Assembly: GCA_016710525.1 (NCBI GenBank)
Contig: JADJVQ010000082.1
Span: 1 to 18,885, forward strand
Direction: 5' to 3'
Source of the DNA: Burkholderiaceae bacterium
GTDB taxonomy: Bacteria > Pseudomonadota > Gammaproteobacteria > Burkholderiales > Burkholderiaceae_E
Length of the DNA: 18,885 bases
The notes beneath the pieces were generated by a model. That model saw only the letters and a program-made list of their open reading frames with translations, did not search any database and was not told where the DNA came from. Shown here piece by piece: positions 1 through 8,770 of the stretch. Numbering within the stretch: the first letter of the stretch is position 1; the number at the start of each line of letters is the position of its first letter. The translations under genes were made by a program, and so were the position numbers.

Positions 1-517
1 CGGTGCGCACCAGGCAGAAGATCCAGTCGGCCAGCATCGCCTGCGAGGTCCAGATCTTCTGGCCGTCGACCACGTAGTGGTCGCCCTGGCGCACCGCGCG
101 GGTCTTCAGCGAGGCCAGGTCGGAACCCGAGTTCGGTTCCGAAAACCCCTGCGACCAGAACACCTTGCCCTCGCGGATGCCGGGCAGGTGGCGGTCCTGC
201 TGGGCGGGCGTGCCGAAGGCGCAGAGCACCGGGCCGACCAGCGACACGCCCTGGATGTTGTTCGCGGGCCCGCCGGCCAGCACCAGTTCTTCGTCGAAGA
301 TCTGGCAGCGCATCGCCGACCAGCCCGGGCCGCCGTGCTCCACCGGCCAGTTCGGCACCGACCAGCCGCGCTGCGCCAGCACCGCGGTCACGCCCAGCAT
401 GTCGTCGCGCGAGGGGTGAACGGTGGTGAGGCTGCGCCGGACCATGTCCGGCGGCAGGTTCGCCCGCAGCCAGGCCCGCACTTCGGTGCGAAAACCCTCG
501 TCGGACAGGTGTTCCAG
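1..517 (-). CDS. acyl-CoA dehydrogenase, N-terminal part (runs off left edge)
   Basis: Flavoprotein expected to introduce a 2,3-double bond into an acyl-CoA. The minus-strand reading frame gives FRTEVRAWLRANLPPD near the N-terminus, then GWSVPNWPVEHGGPGW (the usual helical domain), and then the FAD/substrate motif WSQGFSEPNSGSDLASLKT followed by DGQKIWTSQAMLADWIF, all typical of the family. The catalytic C-terminal half lies outside the window. It follows the HpaB-family gene by a few bases, so it is the last visible gene of the ligase-HpaB-dehydrogenase operon. The start is problematic. The best-placed ATG (534-532, five bases after the upstream stop) is one base out of frame with the conserved protein, and the right frame has only CTG (517-515 or 508-506) or an internal GTG (481-479). 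I give the first CTG as a placeholder. Family assignment is firm; substrate is unknown and the start is uncertain. Confidence 0.88.
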   Translation of the reverse strand, partial: MEHLSDEGFRTEVRAWLRANLPPDMVRRSLTTVHPSRDDMLGVTAVLAQRGWSVPNWPVEHGGPGWSAMRCQIFDEELVLAGGPANNIQGVSLVGPVLCAFGTPAQQDRHLPGIREGKVFWSQGFSEPNSGSDLASLKTRAVRQGDHYVVDGQKIWTSQAMLADWIFCLVRT

Positions 518-539
518 GAGGTGTGCGAGTCCATGGGGG

Positions 540-1976
540 TCAGCCGTGCACGGTGCCTGCGGGCTGCGGCATCACGACGCCGGCGGCCTTCAGGGCGCGC
601 TGTTTGGCCTGGGCCATGTTGTAGGTGCGATTCATCATCGTGCGCTGCGCCGGCAGGCCGCCGCCGGCCTGCAGCGCGACCACGAACTGCCAGCCGCCGT
701 AGGCGTCGGCGGTCAGGTCGCGGATCATGTTGTAGACCCGCATCCGGGCCTCGATGTCCACGCCCTTCCTGGTGTGCAGGTACTTGCGGATGTACTTGCC
801 GCTTTCCGGGTTGCGCAGATCGGCCTCCAGCGGCAGGGTCAGCACCAGTCCGCCCCCCAGGTCGTGCAGGTAGCGCACGGTCTGGTGATAGTTGGCGGCG
901 TAGTAGTACTTGGCCGCATTGATCGCCAGCGTATTGGGGAACACCATGCCCGACTCGGTGCTCTCGAAATGCTGGCAGGCGTAGTCGAGCGACATCCGCA
1001 GCATCTCGGCGTAGGTGATCAGCTCGGCGATCGAGTTCTGCGCGATCGGGTCGCTGTCCTTGCCCTGCATTTCGGTGACGAGCTGCGCCAGGCCGACGAA
1101 CAGTTCGCTCATCCGGACCGCCTCGACCACGCCGCCCGTGCGCTCCCACAAGCCCAGCGAGCGCGCCAGCGTGCCGGCCAGCTGCGATTCGCCGGCCAGG
1201 AACACCCGGTCCCAGGGAACGAAGACGTCGTCGAACACGACGAATCCCTCGGGGCAGCTGTGGTGCGAGCTGGCCGGATAGTCGAAGCTGTTCAGCTCGG
1301 CCGGGGCGAAGCTGCGATTGATGATCTTGACGCCGGGCGTATTGACCGGGATCGAGAACGACACCGCGTAGTCGGCCTCTTCCGGGCGCATGCCCTTCGT
1401 GGGCATCACCACCAGTTCATGGACGATCGAGGCGGCCGTGATGTGCAGCTTGGCGCCACGAACCACGATGCCGTCGGCGCGCCGCTCGACGATGCGCAGG
1501 TACAGATCGGGATCGTCCTGCTCGTGGGCCCGGCGCTTGCGGTCGCCCTTGGGATCGGTGATGACCTCGGCGCCGCGCAGGTCGTTGTCGCGGCAATGGC
1601 GGTACATCCGCTCGATGTTCTCCGCGTACATCGGATTGACCCGGGCGACGTCGTCCTTGACGCTCATCAGCGCCATGTAGACGCCCGCGACCAGCGTGCC
1701 GATCGAGGTGTGCTTCATCAGTTCGACGCGTGCGGCGAGATCTTCGCTGGTGCGCGGCACCTGGTAGATGCGGTGCGCGAACGATCCGTCTTCGGTCTGG
1801 TAGCGGCGAAGCTCGCCGACCTCGGGGTCGCGGTATTCGTAGTCGGCGGCCACCAGCGACAGCGGCACCTTGAACAGGGGGTGGGTGGTGATGTCCTCGA
1901 TCCGCTCGCCTTCCCAGTAGATCACGCGGCCGTCGCGAAGGCTGTCGATGTATTGCTGCGGTGTCTTCAGTGCCAT
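540..1976 (-). CDS. HpaB-family flavin-dependent enzyme, 4-hydroxybutyryl-CoA dehydratase-like but lacking Fe-S ligands
   Basis: A 478-residue protein of the 4-hydroxyphenylacetate 3-hydroxylase family (HpaB_N plus HpaB domains, a fold related to acyl-CoA dehydrogenases). The N-terminus (TPQQYIDSLRDGR), the central block with DPDLYLRIVERRADGIVVRG followed by AKLH, and VVFDDVFVPWDRVFL are family hallmarks and, from memory, close to 4-hydroxybutyryl-CoA dehydratase (AbfD). AbfD binds a [4Fe-4S] cluster through three Cys and one His. At the matching places here (around GTLVAGVYMALM and GLWERTGGVVEAV) none of the four ligands is present, so AbfD-type dehydration is unlikely. No HpaC-type flavin reductase gene is visible. 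Neighbouring CoA ligase and acyl-CoA dehydrogenase suggest an acyl-CoA substrate (inference). The start has a GGAG seven bases upstream. It lies 48 bp behind the ligase. Family is confident; reaction is unknown. Confidence 0.9.
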   Translation of the reverse strand: MALKTPQQYIDSLRDGRVIYWEGERIEDITTHPLFKVPLSLVAADYEYRDPEVGELRRYQTEDGSFAHRIYQVPRTSEDLAARVELMKHTSIGTLVAGVYMALMSVKDDVARVNPMYAENIERMYRHCRDNDLRGAEVITDPKGDRKRRAHEQDDPDLYLRIVERRADGIVVRGAKLHITAASIVHELVVMPTKGMRPEEADYAVSFSIPVNTPGVKIINRSFAPAELNSFDYPASSHHSCPEGFVVFDDVFVPWDRVFLAGESQLAGTLARSLGLWERTGGVVEAVRMSELFVGLAQLVTEMQGKDSDPIAQNSIAELITYAEMLRMSLDYACQHFESTESGMVFPNTLAINAAKYYYAANYHQTVRYLHDLGGGLVLTLPLEADLRNPESGKYIRKYLHTRKGVDIEARMRVYNMIRDLTADAYGGWQFVVALQAGGGLPAQRTMMNRTYNMAQAKQRALKAAGVVMPQPAGTVHG

Positions 1977-2024
1977 GTCGTTGTCTCCGGTGAGGTGTCG
2001 GTGCCGCGATGCTGAGTTCGGGAT

Positions 2025-3623
<1,599 letters not shown>

Positions 3624-3632
3624 CGCCGAATG

Positions 3633-3638
3633 CCTCCT
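3633..3638 (-). promoter_or_regulatory. ribosome binding site of the CoA ligase
   Basis: AGGAGG on the minus strand, nine bases before the ATG at 3623-3621. It is a full Shine-Dalgarno match and fixes the ligase start. Confidence 0.8.
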
Positions 3639-3689
3639 GCGGTTCCTGGTGCGAGCGATTCGGATTTCACGTCACACCGGACCGCGACG

Positions 3690-3718
3690 ACCATAGCATT
3701 GCTTATGTTATGGAACAA
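3690..3718 (-). promoter_or_regulatory. sigma70-like promoter of the ligase-HpaB-dehydrogenase operon
   Basis: On the minus strand TTGTTC (3718-3713) and TATGGT (3695-3690) are separated by exactly 17 bases, which would start transcription near 3683 and leave a leader of about 60 bases before the ligase ATG. The -10 box and spacer coincide with the inverted repeat at 3691-3713, so a bound repressor would block RNA polymerase. Seen in sequence; promoter activity is inferred. Confidence 0.6.
3691..3713. promoter_or_regulatory. candidate TetR operator (23-bp inverted repeat)
   Basis: The half-sites are CCATAgCAT and ATGtTATGG, separated by the five bases TGCTT; eight of nine positions are symmetric. 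The site is AT-rich in otherwise GC-rich DNA and lies in the 165-bp gap between the divergent ligase and TetR genes, over the ligase promoter. Size and placement fit a TetR-family dimer site. Binding by the adjacent regulator is inferred. Confidence 0.65.
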
Positions 3719-3788
3719 GCGCAAGCTGTCTTCGAAGTTCTGAATCAACGGTGTGCGCTGAACGCACGACGGCTGAAACGATTCCCCG

Positions 3789-4421
3789 ATGACCGCCAGA
3801 CGCCCCAAACCGCAGCCAGTCCCGAAGTCAGCCGCCGTTCGCGATGCGCCTGTGCGCGAAGGGCGGCTGAGCGCGCAGGATTGGATCGAGGCAGGTCAGG
3901 AACTGCTGCGCACGCAGGGCATCTCGGCGATCAAGCTGGCCACGCTCACGCGTCGCCTGGCCGTATCCACCGGCAGCTTCTACCACCACTTCGATGATTT
4001 CGAGAGCTACCTGGGCGCGCTCGCGGAGCATTACCGGATCGATTGGGTGATGCGCGACCTGGACAACGCGGCGCGCGGCACCGATCCCGATCCGGTGGCC
4101 AGGCTGCAGCGGCTCGCCCGCGAGAGCCTGCGGGCCGGAACCTTCGAACTCGATCACGCGATGCGGGTCTGGGCCACGATGGATGCCCGTGCGCGTGCCT
4201 CACTGCAGCGGGCCGAGACGCTGGTGCTGGAGTTCATCACGCAGGCCTTCCTCGACCTGGGCTTCGAACACGCGGAGGCCTCGTTGCGCGCTCGGGTGCT
4301 GCTGTCGGCCAACGTCTCGCCGCTGCTGGCGCAGGACGCGAAGTCTCGCGGCGATTTTTTCCGCGGCTGCCTGCGCCTGCTGGTGGCCGGTGCGCCGCAC
4401 CGATCACCAGGCCGGCGGTGA
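3789..4421 (+). CDS. TetR/AcrR-family transcriptional regulator
   Basis: A 210-residue regulator with an N-terminal TetR DNA-binding domain: a basic, proline-rich leader of about 26 residues, then LSAQDWIEAGQELLRTQG, and the helix-turn-helix LATLTRRLAVSTGSFYHHF (about residues 50-68), with the recognition helix ending in the typical FYHHF. The remaining part is a variable helical ligand-binding domain without a recognisable subfamily signature. It is transcribed away from the CoA ligase operon, and the inverted repeat between them is its likely operator, so it probably represses that operon until an acid or acyl-CoA inducer binds. No good Shine-Dalgarno is visible before the ATG, so a slightly different start is possible. 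Family confident, ligand unknown. Confidence 0.92.
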   Translation: MTARRPKPQPVPKSAAVRDAPVREGRLSAQDWIEAGQELLRTQGISAIKLATLTRRLAVSTGSFYHHFDDFESYLGALAEHYRIDWVMRDLDNAARGTDPDPVARLQRLARESLRAGTFELDHAMRVWATMDARARASLQRAETLVLEFITQAFLDLGFEHAEASLRARVLLSANVSPLLAQDAKSRGDFFRGCLRLLVAGAPHRSPGRR

Positions 4422-4570
4422 GATCCAGGACGACTCGCAGATCCGTCTCGGCAAAGCGGCGCTGCCGCAGCCCAGGGTCGAGGCCGCGTCCCGCCAGGAC
4501 GAAGAAGGGGCGCATCTCGCTCACCTCGACGCGCGGCTCCTCTGCCGCGCGGCCCGACGGCAAAGGACAA

Positions 4571-4608
4571 GCCCCCGCGAGCGTTCGTTGCCGAACGCGC
4601 GCGGGGGC
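4571..4608 (-). terminator. strong hairpin, probable terminator of the small secreted protein gene
   Basis: Two 17-base arms (4571-4587 and 4592-4608) pair with one mismatch around the four-base loop TTGC. On the minus strand the stem is followed by TTGTCCTTT, a modest T-rich tract, and it lies about 40 bp after the stop of the minus-strand gene at 4651. It may also stop TetR transcription coming from the left. The rest of 4422-4650 shows no gene I can support. Confidence 0.65.
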
Positions 4609-4650
4609 CGAGATCACCGTTGCGCAGACTCGATGGTCTGCGTGCGGACT

Positions 4651-4959
4651 TCAGTAGGAGTAGCCGATGTCCATGCCGCGCGGCTGATTCGCTTCGCGAC
4701 GCACTTCCTCACGGCTGCGGGGCGTGAACGTGTCGCGCAGGGCCGGGTTGAGTTCGACGGCGCCCTGGCTGTGCTGGATCAGCAGCGGTTGCACGTCCCG
4801 ACGGGCCGCGGTCGCGGAGCTGGCGGCGCTTGCCGCGCTGGCGGCCGAGTGGGCGGTGGGCTGCGGGAAGCCGTAGTCGATTTCCAGAGTACCGGCTTGG
4901 GCGGAAACAGCGGCCAGGGCCAGCGTGACGGGGGCGAGAACTTTGATGAGCGATTTCAT
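4651..4959 (-). CDS. small secreted (periplasmic) protein, unknown function
   Basis: A 102-residue protein beginning with a clear signal peptide: MKSLIKVLAPVTLALA then AVSAQA, with probable cleavage after AQA. The mature part (about 80 residues) has an Ala/Ser-rich stretch (HSAASAASAASSATAARR), then a hydrophilic tail with SREEVRREANQPRG and a terminal MDIGYSY. The frame is open further upstream, but the chosen ATG has GAAGG eight bases before it and directly begins the signal peptide. The tail is reminiscent of the many small periplasmic proteins of Burkholderiales (DUF4148-like), but I cannot assign a family. It is a single-gene unit, divergent from the MDR oxidoreductase, ending at a strong hairpin. 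Confidence 0.72.
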   Translation of the reverse strand: MKSLIKVLAPVTLALAAVSAQAGTLEIDYGFPQPTAHSAASAASAASSATAARRDVQPLLIQHSQGAVELNPALRDTFTPRSREEVRREANQPRGMDIGYSY

Positions 4960-5105
4960 TTGGGTTACCTTCGGCAGTTGAGTGGGATCGGCGAGAACGC
5001 GTCGTCGATGCAATGCAGTTTGAGATCTCAAGGGATCGCGGACGTGGCCGGCGAATGTCGGTTCGCTGTCTTCCCGGTCTCGAATCGATCACACCGAGGT
5101 GCGCC

Positions 5106-6131
5106 ATGAAACAGATTTGCCTTAGCCAGCCCGCCAGTCTCGATCAGCTCAAGCTGGTGACCTCGAGCGAACCTCGCCGTCCGGGCCCGGGCGAGGTCCT
5201 GGTGCGTGTGCGGGCCAGTTCGCTGAACTTCCACGACTACGCGGTCGTTGTCGGCCGGATCGCCGCCGCCGACGGGCGCGTGCCGATGTCCGATGGCGCC
5301 GGTGAGGTCGTCGAAGTCGGGCCCGCGATCGACACGCCGGCGATGCAGCCTGCGCTGGCGGCGGGGGACCGGGTGGTCAGTCTGTTCTTCCCGCGCTGGC
5401 AGGACGGAGCCCCGTCCCGCGCTGCCCGCATCGGGGTGCCTGGCGATCACATCGACGGCTATGCGGCGGAATACGTGACGGTTCCGGCGTATGCGCTGAC
5501 GCGGCAACCGAAGGGCTATTCCCATGCCCAGGCCGCCACCTTGCCCTGTGCGGCGCTCACCGCGTGGCGGGCCCTGATCGTCGAAGGGCCGGTGCAGCAG
5601 GGTGAAGTCGTGGTCGTGCAGGGGACCGGCGGGGTGTCGCTGTTTGCACTGCAGTTCGCCAAGCTGGCCGGTGCGACGGTGATCGCCACTTCGTCCTCGG
5701 ATGAGAAGCTCGAACGCCTGCGCCAGCTCGGGGCCGATCACCTCATCAACTACCGCACCGAGCCCAAATGGGCCCGCACGGTTGCCGAGCTCACCGATGG
5801 CGAAGGGGCCGATCACGTGGTCGAGGTCGGCGGCGCGCAGACGCTGGTGCAGTCCATCCATGCCTGCCGGACGGGCGGGCACATCTCGATGATCGGCGTG
5901 CTGACCGGGGTCGAGGGAAAGATCTCCACCGCCACGATCATGTCCAAGAACATCCGGCTCAAGGGCATCACGGTGGGAAGCTGCCGACATCAGCTCGACA
6001 TGATTCGATCCATCGAAGCGAATGCCCTGCAGCCGGTGATCGATGGCCATTTCCCGCTGGAGCGGATTGCCGATGCATTCCGCCACCAGGAGTCGAACCG
6101 GCATTTTGGCAAGATCGTGCTCGACATCTGA
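5106..6131 (+). CDS. zinc-independent MDR-family NAD(P)-dependent oxidoreductase (quinone-oxidoreductase/alcohol-dehydrogenase-like)
   Basis: A 341-residue medium-chain dehydrogenase/reductase. The N-terminal GroES-like domain carries SSLNFHDYAVVVGR and MSDGAGEVVEVG, and PCAALTAWRAL precedes the Rossmann domain with its glycine-rich VVVQGTGGVSLFALQFAKLA (about residues 170-190). The zinc ligands of classical alcohol dehydrogenases are missing: the usual GHE is DGAGE, the first Cys is absent, and there is no four-Cys structural zinc lobe. It is therefore more like the quinone oxidoreductase branch (COG0604). The substrate may be an enone or aldehyde, but this is not determined. The frame is open upstream to 5013, but the ATG at 5106 has GAGGT just before it and starts the conserved domain. 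It is separated from the TetR-controlled operon, so a pathway link is only possible. Confidence 0.9.
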   Translation: MKQICLSQPASLDQLKLVTSSEPRRPGPGEVLVRVRASSLNFHDYAVVVGRIAAADGRVPMSDGAGEVVEVGPAIDTPAMQPALAAGDRVVSLFFPRWQDGAPSRAARIGVPGDHIDGYAAEYVTVPAYALTRQPKGYSHAQAATLPCAALTAWRALIVEGPVQQGEVVVVQGTGGVSLFALQFAKLAGATVIATSSSDEKLERLRQLGADHLINYRTEPKWARTVAELTDGEGADHVVEVGGAQTLVQSIHACRTGGHISMIGVLTGVEGKISTATIMSKNIRLKGITVGSCRHQLDMIRSIEANALQPVIDGHFPLERIADAFRHQESNRHFGKIVLDI

Positions 6132-6144
6132 GCGCGAATGCGGC

Positions 6145-6178
6145 GCTCGATCGACATGCCGCCGTGTGTCGATCGGGC
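6145..6178. terminator. hairpin between convergent genes, probable bidirectional terminator
   Basis: Twelve-base arms (6145-6156 and 6167-6178) pair fully apart from one G-T wobble, with a ten-base loop. It lies between the stop codons of the oxidoreductase (6131) and the pyrophosphokinase (6214). There is no clear T-run on either strand, so it may work with help of another factor or simply block read-through. The palindrome is seen; the role is inferred. Confidence 0.5.
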
Positions 6179-6213
6179 ACCGCCCTATAGTTCCCGCAGG
6201 CCGGGAGCTGCCG

Positions 6214-7095
6214 CTACGAGGCGACGCCGGCCAGCGCCCGCGCCACCAACGGTCCGATCGACACCACATTGCTCGGATGCGGCACGCTGTCGGTGCTCCA
6301 GACATGGCGAACCCCGGCCGCGCGAAGTGCCTGCATCGCGTCGGCGACCATCAGCGCGTGCGTGACCGCCACATCGACCGTTGCCGCGCCGCGCGCGAGC
6401 GCACCGCGGGCTGCTTCGACGAGCGTGCGGCCCGTGCTGGCCACATCGTCGAGCAGGACGACCGCCCGGCCGCGCAGATCGATGGCGGGCAGGGTGACCT
6501 CGACCGAATGGTCGGTGTGGCGCTGTTTGTGGCATACCGCGTGGTCCAGCCCGAGGGCGGCCGCGGCCGCCCGCACCCACTGCATCGATTCCTCATCCGG
6601 TCCGAGCAGCAGCGCATCGGGTTGCTGTTGTCCCGCCCAGGCGCCGAGCAGCGGCGCGGCCGTCAGCGCGACACCGCGCCGTCCCGGCACGACCTCGTCC
6701 ATCGAGGCGACCCGGTGCAGGTGCGGATCGACCGTGACGACGGCGTCGAACCATGCCGCCAGCATCCGCCCCACATGGCGCTGGCTCACCACCTCGCCCG
6801 GCGCGAACGCGATGTCCTGCCGCATGTAGGCGAGGTAGGGACTGACCAGGGTGAGCCGCTGCGCGCCGAGTTCACGCGCACCGGCGGCGGCCAGCAGCAA
6901 TTCGGTCAGCTTGTCGTTGGGCTGCTGCAGGCCGCGCAGCAGCACCGTGTGCGCCGGCAGCGCGGGCGGCAGACGCAGACGCGATTCGCCATCGGGAAAG
7001 CGGTGGCGCTCGATGATCGCCAGCGGCCAGCCGGTGGCCTGCGCGATCCGATGCGCCAGCGCGGTCTCATCGTCGAAGGCCAGCAGCAGGCTCAA
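6214..7095 (-). CDS. prs: ribose-phosphate pyrophosphokinase (PRPP synthetase), class III-like
   Basis: A 293-residue phosphoribosyltransferase-fold enzyme expected to make PRPP from ribose 5-phosphate and ATP. Motifs: SPYLAYMRQD (residues 85-94), VDPHLHR (122-128, metal/ATP site; this form rather than the usual bacterial one), catalytic loop HKQRHTDHS (Lys190, Arg192), and the PRPP-binding loop LDDVASTGRTL (about 215-225). It is shorter than housekeeping Prs (about 310-315) and looks like the archaeal/class III branch, so it is probably not the main PRPP synthetase of the cell. The start is a TTG overlapping the stop of the upstream phosphorylase (TTGA), with AAGG nine bases before it, so translation is likely coupled. 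It probably works with the phosphorylase in ribose-phosphate recycling. Use of R5P as substrate is inferred from family. Confidence 0.85.
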   Translation of the reverse strand: MSLLLAFDDETALAHRIAQATGWPLAIIERHRFPDGESRLRLPPALPAHTVLLRGLQQPNDKLTELLLAAAGARELGAQRLTLVSPYLAYMRQDIAFAPGEVVSQRHVGRMLAAWFDAVVTVDPHLHRVASMDEVVPGRRGVALTAAPLLGAWAGQQQPDALLLGPDEESMQWVRAAAAALGLDHAVCHKQRHTDHSVEVTLPAIDLRGRAVVLLDDVASTGRTLVEAARGALARGAATVDVAVTHALMVADAMQALRAAGVRHVWSTDSVPHPSNVVSIGPLVARALAGVAS

Positions 7096-8672
7096 GGCGG
7101 GTCGCCTTGCGCCGCGGCGTAGTCGCGCGGCACCTGGTCGGCGCGGCCCAGCGTGAAGGCGCTGCCTTCGGCGACCATCCGGTGCGCGAATTCGAGATCC
7201 GCCTCGAACTGCGCATGAACGCGATACAAGGTCTGCCCGGCCTGGACGCGGTCGCCCAGCTGCACACGCAGATCGATGCCGGCGCCGCGCACTTGCGGCG
7301 CGCCGCTCAAGCGCGCGATGCGGGCCAGGCGCAGGTTGTCGACCCCGATGACGGCACCATCGGCCGGTGCCTCGACATCGAAGGTCAGGGTGCCCACGCA
7401 CGCGGGTTCGGCACGCCGTCCCTGCGCGTCGATGATCGCGTTCATCTTGGACAGCGCGCGTCCGGATTCGAGGATGTCGCGCGCGATTCGGTAGCCGTCT
7501 CCGCCGCGCACGTCGGGGTCGAATTCGATCATCCGGCCTGCCAGTCGAAGCGCCTTCTGGCGCAGATCCTGGGGCGCACCGGGATCGTTGGCCAGCACCT
7601 GCATCACGTCGCGCGCCTCCAGCACCGGGCCGATGCCGCGGCCGATCGGTTGTCGGCCGTCGGTGATCACCGCGTCCAGTTCCAGGCCCAGCCGCCCTGC
7701 CACGTACTCGAACAGCCGCTTCAGGCGCTGCGCCGCGGACATGCTGCGAACCTTGGCGCTCGGGCCGACGGGAATGTCGAGCACCAGGTGAGTGGACCCG
7801 GCGGCGATCTTCTTCGACAGGATCGACGCCACCATCTGCCCTGGTGAGTCGATGGCCAGCGGCCGCTCGACCGAAATCAGGATGTCGTCGGCCGGGCTCA
7901 GGTCGGCGGTGCCGCCCCAGGCCAGGCAGCCATGGGTGGCGCGGACGATTTCCTTCAGGCGCGCCATGGGCAGTTCAACCTCGGCCAGCACCTCCATGGT
8001 GTCGGCCGTGCCCGCGGGCGAGGTGATCGCGCGCGACGAGGTTTTCGGACACAGCATGCCGTGCGCGGCCACGATGGGCACCACCACCATCGACGTCCGG
8101 TTGCCCGGGATGCCGCCGATGCAATGCTTGTCGACGACCGGGCCGGCACCCACCTCGCGCTGCCAGTCGATGCGCTGGCCGGAGGCGATCATGGCTTCGG
8201 TCAGGTGGAGCACCTCGTCGCGATCGAGTTCGAACTGATTGGTGGCGACGACGAAGGCGGCCAGTTCGATCCTGGAATAGCGCGCCGCCGCGATGTCCTG
8301 GACGATCGCGCGAAGGTCGTCGCGAGCCAGTCGTTCGCCGGCAATCTTGCGATGCAGCGCCGCGATCGAGGCTGCGGGTTCGGCCTGTTCGATGCGTGCC
8401 GGATGGCCGGGCTCCACGCCCAGGCGCCGGAAGGCCTCTTCGCTCAGACCCAGCTCGCGCGGTTCGCAGATGCAGGCGTCGTCGACCACATTGAGCACCG
8501 CGAACAGCGTCTGACCGTTCGCCTGTACCCGCACCTTGGCCAGCGCCTGGAAACCCGCCGCGCGCACCACCGGGCAGTCGCGATGCAAGAATGCGACGTT
8601 TTCGCGCCAGGTGTCGATGCCGACGCGGCGGATCGGCAGGGTCGGTTCGTCCATCGGGTGAGTGTGCTCCAT
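7092..8672 (-). CDS. type-2 thymidine phosphorylase / AMP phosphorylase family protein
   Basis: A 526-residue enzyme of the pyrimidine-nucleoside phosphorylase superfamily, longer than DeoA (about 440) because of an N-terminal domain of roughly 90 residues, as in archaeal AMP phosphorylases. The phosphate-binding segment reads DKHCIGGIPGNRTSM (near residue 180) in place of the DeoA form, followed by CPKTSSRAITSPAGTADTME and STHLVLDIPVGPSAK, strongly resembling the archaeal proteins. The reaction is phosphorolysis of a nucleoside or nucleoside monophosphate, giving base plus ribose 1-phosphate or ribose 1,5-bisphosphate; which is uncertain. The open frame extends to 9233 antisense to sodC, but the conserved protein begins near the ATG at 8672 (a second ATG is at 8654). 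It is first in a two-gene operon with the PRPP synthetase. Confidence 0.88.
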   Translation of the reverse strand: MEHTHPMDEPTLPIRRVGIDTWRENVAFLHRDCPVVRAAGFQALAKVRVQANGQTLFAVLNVVDDACICEPRELGLSEEAFRRLGVEPGHPARIEQAEPAASIAALHRKIAGERLARDDLRAIVQDIAAARYSRIELAAFVVATNQFELDRDEVLHLTEAMIASGQRIDWQREVGAGPVVDKHCIGGIPGNRTSMVVVPIVAAHGMLCPKTSSRAITSPAGTADTMEVLAEVELPMARLKEIVRATHGCLAWGGTADLSPADDILISVERPLAIDSPGQMVASILSKKIAAGSTHLVLDIPVGPSAKVRSMSAAQRLKRLFEYVAGRLGLELDAVITDGRQPIGRGIGPVLEARDVMQVLANDPGAPQDLRQKALRLAGRMIEFDPDVRGGDGYRIARDILESGRALSKMNAIIDAQGRRAEPACVGTLTFDVEAPADGAVIGVDNLRLARIARLSGAPQVRGAGIDLRVQLGDRVQAGQTLYRVHAQFEADLEFAHRMVAEGSAFTLGRADQVPRDYAAAQGDPP

Positions 8673-8770
8673 TTGTGCGGCAGGCAGGCCGGCAACTGCG
8701 CCCGGTGCCCGCTCCCCTCCGGTCCTCTTGCCGAAAATGGCCCGAAAAGCCCTAAGCTGACGGCCTGTCG

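Noticed and set aside
423..2015. Plus-strand open frame of 530 codons opposite the HpaB-family and dehydrogenase genes
   Set aside because: Its translation is low-complexity (His/Gln/Arg/Ala-rich) with no domain; it is the antisense shadow common in GC-rich DNA, and the minus-strand genes carry clear family motifs.
4237..4617. Minus-strand open frame between TetR and the small secreted protein
   Set aside because: A short stretch looks protein-like (RRFAETDLRVVLDLTAGLV), but most of it is antisense to TetR and I see no family, start signal or continuity; at most a remnant.
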